Assembly (NCBI GenBank): GCA_029582165.1
Contig: CM055870.1
Span: 53,661,213-53,725,212, forward strand
DNA from: Portulaca oleracea
Lineage: Eukaryota > Streptophyta > Magnoliopsida > Caryophyllales > Portulacaceae
Length of the DNA: 64,000 nt
Direction: 5' to 3'
Both the position numbers and the translations under genes were made by a program. The notes beneath the pieces are model-generated. The model saw only the letters and a program-made list of their open reading frames with translations, did no database searches and was not told the DNA's origin. Below, one piece after another: positions 31,701 to 41,104 of this stretch. How positions within the stretch are numbered: the first letter of the stretch is position 1; each line of letters opens with the position of its first letter.

Positions 31701-32030
31701 CACCTTATGTATGACTGCATCTACGCCCAACAGACCAGAGAGCATCTAAATGAGTGGCTCAAGCTTCCAAGTGCAACAAGTTGGGATCAATGGAGACCGA
31801 AAATGCTAAACCTCAAGAGGCATAAACATCAAAAGCAAATAATCTTTGCCTCCTTCGCCTCTTACATTTATAACATATGGCAAGCAAGGAATACTCTGTC
31901 TTTCAAGAAAATCAGGAAGGAACCTTTCAATGTCTTTCGAATTATTAAGCATCATCTAAGGGATAGAGCGTTGTATCTTACTAAGAACTCTGAGAAGAGT
32001 TCAACATACATAGATATGTTGTGTAATTAG
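28699..32030 (+). pseudogene. LINE-c ORF2, endonuclease-RT-zf-RVT, frameshifted
   Basis: M-K-F-I-I-W-N-V-R-G-L-N-D-P begins a complete endonuclease (L-L-E-T-K, G-D-F-N-S-I, S-D-H-K). Frame breaks near 29895 and 30475 and a stop or frame change near 31322 divide the RT and C-terminus. RT motifs remain: S-P-G-P-D-G, F-R-P-I-S-C-C-N, L-R-Q-G-D-P-I-S-P and F-A-D-D-L (about 30755). The zf-RVT C-x2-C..H..C ends at 32030. Non-functional as it stands, but with fewer changes than LINE-b. Confidence 0.9.
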
Positions 32031-32107
32031 GTTGTAATCTTGCTTTATTTGTTTTATGAATATTTCTCACACTTTTCAAAAAAAAAATATATATATATAT
32101 ATATATC

Positions 32108-32749
32108 AAAATTATATTTTAGTGGTACCATCAAACGAGTATATACATTATATATCGTACTCCACAACTTAACACAACACTTCGCACAATTTTTAGTGAA
32201 TTTACAATGTTTGTTTCAAATTGTTTCAATTTTTTCTAATTTTTATGATTGTCCCCTTTTATTCGTTAAAAAATCATAAAACTTGCTCAGTTTCTGAAAA
32301 AATTAATTTAAAAATCTTTTAGTAATTACATTTCATATTCTTTTTGGGGCAGAAATGAAAAAAAATTAAAAATGTGCACAAGTTGAATTGGTAACAGTAA
32401 AATATAATTTGAATTTTTTTGGGACCACTATAGCAAAAGAATTATGAGGATTACTAGAATAAAATTTGACAAAATATGAACTATTAGAACCCAATTTTCC
32501 TTATAATTATGTCATTTACTACGAAATACAGTATTCAGTAAATATAAAATTATCATCATTATATTTGTAACGAAAAACACCGTTAGAAAGGTATATTATT
32601 GTAATTGTTTATAAAAATATTATTTATAACGTTATCAATCAAAAAGTAACATTGAAAACCATAACAGTCAATTAAATGACAATTAATACTCCCTCTATCC
32701 CATATAAATTGTCATAATTTTGACTTTGATAGATAACTAACCATATATT
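32108..32749. other. Intergenic, AT-rich; partial Stowaway
   Basis: No gene. The expected remainder of the duplicated Cys/His-rich gene is not found after the LINE cluster. About 32560-32740 has Stowaway-like sequence (GACAATTAATACTCCCTCTATCCC), but the two halves are not in the normal arrangement. Confidence 0.5.
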
Positions 32750-33130
32750 GCTCGAGTATTTCAAAATCCCTAATAGTTCAAGCATAGAAAAGGCTAAACC
32801 CTATTCTAAATCCTAACTAGACGACCTAAACTTAGCATCAACCATGCACATATTTCCATCCATGCTAGTATTTACAAATTTCCCCTGTTTCAAAACACAT
32901 CACAATCACCGTTTTTGTTCGCTAATACGTTCAGTTTGGTCCGAAATACTGGGCACGCCCATAACCAGTTCTTGGATCTAAACTTACCTCGGCACCCAGT
33001 AATTGATGAACATAGTCAGGAGGCACAGTAGCACCACCATAAGTTACATGTCTCAGAAACACGGGAAACGCCGTTGCTAAAAAAAGATCCACTAATAAAC
33101 GAGCAATCAAACATCGATAGCTAACCATAT
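32750..33130 (-). pseudogene. Tandem duplicate of the DCD gene 3' end
   Basis: This stretch repeats 33125-33500. Both contain AGAAAAGGCTAA, CCTAACTAGACGACCTAAAC, TTTGGTCCG and CATAACCAGTTCT in the same order. On the minus strand it still reads T-Y-G-G-A-T-V-P-P-D-Y-V-H-Q-L and D-P-R-T-G-Y-G, matching the last residues of the DCD protein. It lies downstream of the gene, has diverged, and lacks the rest of the coding region, so it is a non-functional duplicate of the terminal exon and 3'UTR. Confidence 0.85.
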
Positions 33131-33325
33131 ATTACTCAAATTTCTCAAACTCCATAATAGATCAAGCATAGAAAAGGCTAAGCCTATTCTAAAATCCTAA
33201 CTAGACGACCTAAACCTAGCATCAACCGCGCATATTTCCCTCCATGCTTGTATTTACAAATCTTCCCAGTTTCAAAACACATTACACCGAATCACCAGCA
33301 CCATATAAGGGTATTCTGTTGTTCG

Positions 33326-33595
33326 TTAATAGGTTGGATTTGGTCCGTAATACTGGGTATGTCCATAACCAGTTCTCGGATCAGCACTTACCTCAGCACC
33401 CGGCAGTTGATGAACATAGTCAGGAGGCACAGTAGCAGCACCATAGGTTACATATGTCTCAGAAACATGAGAAACGCCATTGATAGTGCCGGCTACTTGA
33501 ACTGTGGCTACAGAATGCATTTGGTGACAAGCTTGGTACCCTTGATATTGGTATTCAGAAAGCGGCACTGCTGCTTGAGTGCTTGTCGAATGGTA
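33326..33595 (-). other. Read-through extension of the DCD frame beyond the TAG
   Basis: After the TAG the same frame continues open for 89 codons (Y-H-S-T-S-T-Q-A-A-V-P-L-S-E-Y, then V-P-P-D-Y-V-H-Q-L and Y-Y-G-P-N-P-T-Y) to a natural stop. The duplicate at 32750-33130 preserves these residues, so this was almost certainly coding in the ancestor. Confidence 0.75.
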
Positions 33596-33840
33596 CTACG
33601 CGTATGCCCCGTCAACTCCCGATTGAGTTTGCTCGTGATGGTTATTGTAATTGTAAACCGGTTGTTGATATACATTGCTCGAGGGTATTGTGGAAGTTGA
33701 AGTAGAGGCGTGAGGATTATAGTACGTATATGTGCCGTCAACTCCCGCTTGAGTTTGCTCATGATGGTTGTTGTAATTGTAAGGCGGTTGTTGATAGTCA
33801 CTGCTCGAGGGTATTGTGGAAGTTGAAGTAGAGGCATGAT
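33590..33840 (-). repeat. Tandem ~125-bp repeat in the last DCD exon
   Basis: Two copies of a unit containing CTCGAGGGTATTGTGGAAGT and TGAAGTAGAGGC give the duplicated protein segment. The upstream copy has TAC where the downstream copy has the TAG stop. Confidence 0.85.
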
Positions 33841-36657
33841 GAGCTCCAGGAGTCTGGGCTTCTGAAGCCAAAGCGACCCAGTGAGCGGCTGTCATGGAAG
33901 AACACGGTTGTTGAGAAGAAATATGTGATTCGGGGATTGGATTTGGTGGTGCGTAGTAGCTGTCCGCTGAGGTGATTTGCGGAGCTGTTCCATATCTGTA
34001 AATAGGACAATAATCGACGGTATCATCTATATCACGCATAGGAGGCAATAAGCTCAAATAGCAAAAATCTATTCAGAAAACGGCTGGGACTAGGATGGCA
34101 GTGGGGCGGGGAATCCCCGCATCCGCCAAGCCCCCGCCCCACTATGGGGAAAATCCCCGTTGCTGATGGGGATGGGGCGAAGAACTAAATCCCCGTGCCG
34201 GGACGGGGCGGGGACGGGGACAAAATTTTCCCCGTCCCCACCCCCGTTTCCCCGCTCAAGAAAATTATCCACCACATATTCCCCATCCCCGTCCTCAATT
34301 TCTTTTAAAATACATAAATACCCTTCCTACATTAAAGTTATATGTATAATTTCGCGCTATTTGTAGTTTTAGTTAATTAAAAACTCTAAGCGTATATAAA
34401 TAATTTATTCTATCTAACCATCATTCCTCATTCTCCATAATTGTCTTAGTTTTTGTTTTAATCTCATCCCCGTTGGGGCTCTACTGGGTTTGGGTACCCA
34501 CTGGGGATGGGGATGGGGATGGGGGAAGATTTTCCCCCCCGCAACGGGTAATGGGGCAAGGATGGGAGTGGGGTGCTCGTGCGGGGATGGGGATGGGGAT
34601 GGGGACGGAGAATATACGCCCCGCTGCCATCCCTAGCTGGGAGTGACGCACATTTTGTGAAAACTATTTTTAGGCCTGCATTTTTCTAGAATATATTTTG
34701 AAGTACACCCACAATTTAAGTTAACAATTCTTTGGCGACAAATCCACTGAGTTGAACATGTTTTTGTTGCGTTGGCAAAAATTCGGGCTTGGGTAAATTC
34801 AGGTCGGTCAAATTCAATCAATATCAAAATTCAAATTAGAAATTGATGTCCAGACCCGGGTTTTATTTCCCCGGTTCGAACAATTTGGACAGAGCTCATT
34901 CGGGTCAAAATAAAGTCCGGACAATAGAAAAAAGAGAAATATTACGTCCAAATATTCAATCCGTGTTCAGACCAAACCGGGTTTCTTTTCCGGGTCGGAC
35001 ATATTCGGGTATTCATGTCGGACAAAATTTTGCCAATGCCATCTAGCAAATAGCAATGTTTTGGTGGGAAGTTTTTTGAAGGTGTTCATTGTCGACGTGC
35101 ATCAATGCTCAAAAAATGATAAGCATTTTCAGGAGTCCGCATGAACTCACCGAAAATATGTTCAAACCACCAGATTTGTCCCCTAACAAATTGTTAACTT
35201 AAATTATAAGGTACTTAAAAAAATATCTAGAAACACGGAGCATCGGAGACTGAAACATTTATTAAGTGACGAATACAACGCGAAGGAGGGAGTATGAGAA
35301 AAGCATACCTGGTATGAGTATTCTGCTCATATAACCCAGGATGATCTGGATGATATGTTTCAGGAACGAGTACTTGACTATGCTGTGAAAAAGAAGGCTG
35401 TGAATGAAGGGGCTGAGTAACGACAGGCATGTGAGTTCTTGCAACAGCTACATGGTTGTGAGTAGGATGAGAGGAACTCGGGTGCAGTTGCACATTAGTG
35501 CGATCAGAAACACTAGAATATTGACCAGGAGAAGAGAAATTGGTGTTCTGGAAGGTGGACCCCCTATCTGCTGGATGGCGAGTTTCGACAGCATCATGCA
35601 AAAGTGGAGGTGAGGGAAGCGGTAGTGATACATTGATTGGACGAAACCGTGAAACAAGGTCGTTTACCTATTTTTTACATTGCATACGAATGTACGAGTC
35701 AAAAACTAAATAAGGGGCAATGGGGATTTGATGGAAAAAGCAAATTGTAACCTCGAAAACCTACTTGCTCTTCGGTGAGAGTTTGTTTGAACTTTGATCC
35801 GCGACTGTAATTTTCTCTGATAGCCTCTTTAAAAACCGCCTCTGGCAGTGGCAAACAATCCCTGAGAATGGAGAACTTTACCTAGCAAAATTTTTCCAAG
35901 AAATAGTTAACTGGAAGGCAAAGGGGTTCTGAGGTACATGGTACTCCCTCCGTTTTTATTTATGTATCACTTAGGAAACTGTGTCGAAAATTTTGACCGT
36001 TAATATCTTAATTTATATAATGATTCATCATACAAATTGATGTCATTAGATTCATAACATAAAATACTATTAGAAAAGTATAATATTATATTTTTTTATA
36101 AAAATCCTATATGAGAAATTATTAATTAAAGATTGACCTTGAAAAGCGTAAATGACAGATAAAAAAAACGAGGGAGTATATGTGAATATATAAAGACATC
36201 AGCTAACGAAGGAATACAAACAATCACCAACGCAAAGAGATTCTGAGCAAGGAAATGCTGGCACGATAAAGGACACAAAGTAAGTTACCTGAGCTGGAAA
36301 TCTGCCCTCAAAGGCGTATGGTTCAATTCCCATCTTCCCACTTGAATCAGCAACATACATCCCATAGAGAAGCTTTACTTCAAAGTCATATAAGAACAAC
36401 TTTGTATTTGGCTTAATTTGCTCTGCAACTGCCAACCTAGAAGCTGGAAGACCGAAAACTCGGTAGATAAAGCAATCTGGTTTGGTGTTAGAATTGCACA
36501 TAAATATATATCCGGCGATTTGATCCTTTGCATTCATTCTGGCTTTTTGTACACTGACGGCAGGTGTAGAAACAGTAGTCACATTTGAACCACCATTTTG
36601 AGAAGGAACGGAAGAATCAGTGAGACTTGAAGGAGTGGTTTCACTTGGGGCGTTCAT
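33596..36657 (-). CDS. DCD (development and cell death) domain protein, about 414 aa
   Basis: Four coding exons on the minus strand: 36657-36289, 35881-35765, 35667-35309 and 33995-33596. All introns are GT..AG and phases agree. The DCD domain (about residues 40-175) begins [11 protein letters not shown], has the hallmark F-G-L-P and [14 protein letters not shown], and crosses two introns to F-K-Q-T-L-T-E-E-Q. The C-terminal half is low-complexity, rich in H, Q, P, S and Y, with a duplicated 40-residue unit ([16 protein letters not shown]). DCD proteins such as N-rich proteins are linked to stress-induced cell death. An in-frame TAG (33596-33598) ends the frame about 90 codons before the next stop at 33326, and the downstream residues still look coding. 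The start ATG lies in exon 2 after a 5'UTR intron. Confidence 0.85.
34091..34635. mobile_element. hAT-like MITE with (GGGGAT)n, in DCD intron 4
   Basis: Ends TAGGATGGCAGTGGGGCG and, inverted, TAGGGATGGCAGCGGGGCG. The flanks GCTGGGAC (34083-34090) and GCTGGGAG (34636-34643) are an 8-bp duplication with one mismatch, as in hAT elements. Both sides hold runs such as GGGGATGGGGAT and CCCCGTCCCC, with AT-rich DNA between. No coding frame. Strong G-quadruplex potential in an intron of a gene. Confidence 0.83.
35942..36178. mobile_element. Stowaway MITE in DCD intron 2
   Basis: TACTCCCTCCGTTTTT at the left and AACGAGGGAGTA at the right, 237 bp, with the interior typical of this window's Stowaway family. 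It lies between coding exons 1 and 2 of the DCD gene. Confidence 0.85.
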
Positions 36658-37389
36658 ATTTCATCTCCTAGTACCCTTGGAAGTTCTGTCATCTTCTCAG
36701 CATATATCACAAAATCTGCAAACAAAACATTATGTAAAAGTCCCACATCATTAACCTCATGCACTTCATACATCACCCACATAGGCATACCGAAAGTTCA
36801 CATCCTCTCACTTTCAGCAAGAAAATTCCAACGAGATTCAAACAGTACCCTGTCCTAAAGTCCCATTTACGCAGGGTGTGAAGGATTTTGATCTAAGAAG
36901 CTAATCAGAGTTTTGAGTCTAATGTCAAGAAGGGACTCCATTATGTAATTACGGTACATAGCCAACTGAAATATATACACAGGATCTCTAACTCATACAC
37001 ATTGCACGGGCATACAGAAGTAAAATAAGCAACCTTGAACATCACATCATAAAAGGAATTCACAAATTTTCTCCAGTGGAATATGTACTCTTTGAAATCC
37101 CATTCATAGTCAAAGGTCGTATCTTTCATCCGAAGATTTTAAGGTCACTGTATTTCTGCAACCAATCCACCACGTAAGCATGAAACCCTAAAGTATAGCC
37201 CTTATTTGACATCAAAATGCAGCAACAAGCAATACTGTGACAGGTTCTAAGCATTTTGAAGGAATGCTCACTATATGTGAACACTGTATGTTATGAGATA
37301 GAAAATTAGTTCCTTCATAGTCTTCAGTATTTCTAGTTGACTTACTCAGCATTCTTCTACCTACTCTCAGCATGACGATAATTAGTAGG

Positions 37390-38035
37390 GATTTTAAGAA
37401 ACTATCTTCTTCCCATCTCATCTTTTCTACGGAGCCAGAATTATCCCCAATTTGTTCAAGGCTACCAATTATCCAGCAAAATCCACTTGTAACAACCCTT
37501 GAAAAGAACTCCACCAAGAATGCAGGTGAAAAAGTGGGTTGAAAAAGGGATCAAACCCTAGAATCTCAGTATGACAACAATTATCCCCAATTTGCAGAAA
37601 CTATATATCTTCTTCCAATCTCATCCTTTTTTACACAGGAGCCAGAATTATCCCCATATTGTTCAAGGTAACCAATTATCAAGCAAAAATCCACTCGTAA
37701 CAACCCATAAGATACATTTCCCTTGAAAAGAACTAAACCAAGAATGCAAGTGAAAAAATGGGTTGAAAAAGGATCAAACCCTAAAATCTCGGCGTGACAT
37801 TCAAGTACAAAATATTGTAAAATAGTCTCCTTCACAAACTTCTAACAATTACAAGTAAAATTTATTTCTAGTCGACGTGCTCAACATTCTCAACTATTAA
37901 GGATTTCAGAAACTATGTATCTTCTTCCAATCTCATATTTTTACACAGGAGCCAGAATTATCCCCAATTTGTTCAATGCTAGCAATTATCAAGCAAAAAT
38001 CCATGAAAAAGGATCAAACCCTAGAATCTCGGTGC
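37390..38035 (-). repeat. Three imperfect tandem repeats in the DCD 5'UTR intron
   Basis: A unit of about 170-200 bp occurs three times, starting near 37397, 37598 and 37911. Each contains AGAAACTAT or a variant, GAGCCAGAATTATCCCC, TTGTTCAA and GGATCAAACCCTA. The third copy lacks the middle part. The repeats lie in the 1.44-kb intron between the non-coding first exon and the start-codon exon. Confidence 0.8.
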
Positions 38036-38163
38036 GATTGCAGGCAGCAGAAGCAAGTAAAAAAAATAAAGCAAAACAGCCATACCCTAGAATTAGCAAC
38101 GATGTTTAGTAAGCCATTGATTAACAAAACAATTGAGAAATTGCAAGAGAGAAGATGGAAGGT

Positions 38164-38280
38164 ACCTTGGAGAGTAGATTAATGGAGGTCCTGATGAAAC
38201 GCGAAATGGTCGAAGCGTGATGAAGTAAGCAGAGAGACTGAGAAAGACAAGACGGCCTGTTTTCAGTGTCTACTGCTAAC
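38164..38280 (-). other. Probable non-coding first exon of the DCD gene
   Basis: On the minus strand, CTCTCCAAG|GTACCTTCC near 38164 is a good donor, preceded by pyrimidine-rich 5'UTR-like sequence (GTCTTTCTCAGTCTCTCTGC). An acceptor TTTGCAG lies at about 36721, 64 bp before the ATG at 36657. The exon 5' end is approximate and no clear TATA box was seen. Confidence 0.5.
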
Positions 38281-38537
38281 TGATGAAGTAAGCAGTCATT
38301 ATCTACGCACCGGTCAAATTTATTGTAAAAAACAGCTGGGTAAAAGTTAAATTTTGTAACTTTTGGTAATTTCTGGTAACTTTGGACAAATGTATGTCAA
38401 TATATCAAAACTAAAAAATTTTTAAAGTTTGCTAATTTTTTTATTTTTTAAATTTTGCTAATTTTGGTAAATTTTGGTAAAAACTGGTAAATTTTGGTAA
38501 ATTAAACTTATCCATAAATTTGACAAGGTCATCTAGT

Positions 38538-38792
38538 CACTCCGCTCAATATTAATTGTCATAATTTTGACTTTTACGGCCTTCAATGTCATTCTTTGAT
38601 TGATAATTTCTTACATAATATATTTATTAACAATGACAATATTATACTTTTATGATAGTATTTTTCGTCACAAATCTAATGATGTTAATTTTATATAGCA
38701 ACTCATTGTATATATTGAAAAATTTATGGTCAAAAATTTAAAATTTGATTGCACAATTTCCAAAGACGGCAATTAATATGGAACGGAGTGAG
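38538..38792. mobile_element. Stowaway MITE
   Basis: TCACTCCGCTCAATATTAAT at the left and ATATGGAACGGAGTGAGTA at the right, with interior words (ACAATATTATACTTTTATGA) shared with 52616-52854. Confidence 0.75.
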
Positions 38793-38997
38793 TATTATAT
38801 ATGCCCTGTTTTTTGGATGAGTTATTTTCAAGTTATGATAGTTAAATTTGAATAAGTAATGATAAGTTATTATTTTTTTTGGAAAATTGTGTTTTTAGTG
38901 TGAATTTGTTTTTGAGGAATTGTGTTAGCTAAGTTGGAATAAGTTAGGATAAGTTAGGAGAGTTAAAGTCAACTTGACAAAAAAACATGGTCATAAT

Positions 38998-39256
38998 ACC
39001 TCCCTCCCAAATTAATTGTCGTCTTTGGAAATCGTATTATCAAATTTCAAAAAACATAGACCATAAATTTGTCAATATATACAATGAGGTATTATATAAA
39101 AGTACCACTATTAGATTCGTAACCAACAATATTATTATAAAAGTATAATATTACAATTGTTAATAACATGTTATGTATGAAATTATCAATCAAATAGTGA
39201 CATTGGAGACCGTGAAAGTCAAAATTATGATAATTAATATGGAACGAAAAGAGTAT
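38998..39256. mobile_element. Stowaway MITE, slightly diverged
   Basis: TACCTCCCTCCCAAATTAAT at the left and AATATGGAACGAAAAGAGTA at the right. The interior matches 41508-42108 (TTGTTAAT, AAAGTATAATATT). Confidence 0.7.
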
Positions 39257-39837
39257 GGATATTACCCGTTGCTAATGTCTATGTTCTTGAGAGTTGGAAA
39301 ATATTTTTTTACTTCCCCTATTCCATATATTATTTGTCTTTTTGTTGATTTTCACGGTCTAATATCAATCTTTGATTGATACGGAGTAATTTTTTATACA
39401 ATTATAATTGCAATTTTATTTTGACTTTTTATGGTTTTCAGTGTGAGATTTTGACCATCATTTTCTAACAAAATATTTTTGAAAAAAATTATAGAATTAT
39501 ACTTTTATGAAATATTTTGCACTTTGAAGTTAGTGATAGCAGTTTCGCATTATAGATCAATAGATATGTTGACAAGTTTATAATTAAAGTTTTTAAAAAT
39601 TGACTACACAATTATTTCTTGTTCGATTATTGAAAGCCTTAAAAGGCTGAGTTTTTTTGCATCATAGATGCTACATCAATAACAGCATAACAACACAAAA
39701 GAGACAACAAAGCAAACAAGACTCGCGACATCTTAATGTGGTACAAGCAAGTTAACATTGATAACTTCGGCCATTCAAGCCTTACAACAGTAAATTTGTG
39801 GAAAACCCATAAAACAAGTCAATTAGCGCATCCTTAA

Positions 39838-41002
39838 TCACTTTTTTGACATTGAAATTACCAAATTTAGAAGCTTTGAGTTCTTATTGTGTAAGAAGCG
39901 GTTTATGGTCATCTCTTCAAATCTTTGGTACAAGTCATGCACAAGGGTTGTCCCAAACTGACTTGCTACCATCGGACCTGTTGCGGCTCTGAAACTGTCA
40001 GCACAGATCTTTGCTCTTTCATTCACAGTGAGTTCTAAATTCATGTCTTTTGAGTCCCAATCCACTGTAAATGTGTCAAATTTGTTGAGAGCAAATGACC
40101 CTTCTGCATCTATTAATCTCGTTACTTCTTCAACTAAAGGGGTATAGAATGGCACATTAAACGAGTGCAACATTTCCTCCTCAATGATGCCCTATAATAC
40201 AAAAATATCACGGTCTGTTTATTAAAGCACTTGTATTTGTTGAATTGTGATCTGTCAACAAAAAATTGTCAGCGAACCAAACCAATGCATCAATATTTTA
40301 TACAAATTAATATGTGATTTTGCTCATCACCATGAGCAATTCATTCTTTTTACTTTCCTTTATTTTCATTTATCATGTCATATCGGGATAAAATATATTT
40401 TATTTGATTATCTGCTTTTGTGATCTTGGACGTCAAAAAAAGAAACATGGAATTGGATTATTAGATGATGCGTCTGTACTAAGTCATATATATATATATA
40501 GAGAGAAATTGGATTCTAACAATCCCTACTATCACAAATTGTATGGCAATAATCCCTACTATCATTTTGGATTCTGGTGATCAAAAAAAAAATTGTATTA
40601 TAGTGGTACAAAATTCATCACCACATTCTTTTTATTTTTTCCATGCCTAACCCATATTGTTTTTGTTTTTTTGATTCCTACCCCTAGATAGGTAACGAAG
40701 TGTAGTTACTAAAACATTTTTTAAATTATTTTTTTGAGATAAAATTGAAAAAATCATAAAAAATTGAAAAAAAATTGAAAAAAATTGGGAGAAATGCTGT
40801 AAATACATTAAAAATCGTGGTAAAGTGTTATACAATGTTTTGAATCAAATGCAACACCAAATCTATGATATTTAGCGTATACACTCGATTTTGTCCCACT
40901 ACAATACAATTTTATTTTTTTTTTGGACCACCAGAATCCAAAATGATAGTAGGGATTATTGTCATACAATTTATGATAGTAGGGATTATTAGAATCCAAT
41001 AT

Positions 41003-41060
<58 letters not shown>

Positions 41061-41072
41061 ATAATATATATT

Positions 41073-41104
<32 letters not shown>

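Larger units (their letters stand above)
27348..32088 (+). mobile_element. LINE-c: full-length L1, frameshifted
   Basis: About 4.74 kb from the 5'UTR (CTCTCTCTTAGACTGCC) to the A tail at 32078-32088, then (TA)n to about 32107. It shares its 5'UTR style, ORF1 and ORF2 with LINE-b, but at roughly 60-65 percent amino-acid similarity by eye, so they are relatives in one family rather than recent twins. Confidence 0.9.
38281..39837. other. Intergenic between the DCD and SABATH genes
   Basis: No coding frame. 38340-38515 is built of TTTGGTAA/TTTTGGTAAATTT words, found inverted at about 45870-46075. Stowaway copies occupy 38538-38792 and 38998-39256, with a half copy near 39313-39390. 39660-39837 is probable SABATH 3'UTR. 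Confidence 0.6.

Noticed and set aside
22572..32088. One 9.5-kb palindrome
   Set aside because: LINE-b and LINE-c are head-to-head relatives but too diverged at the protein level to form a DNA palindrome.
33244..33700. Plus-strand genes opposite the DCD last exon
   Set aside because: Antisense frames; the minus strand has matching splice phases and DCD homology.
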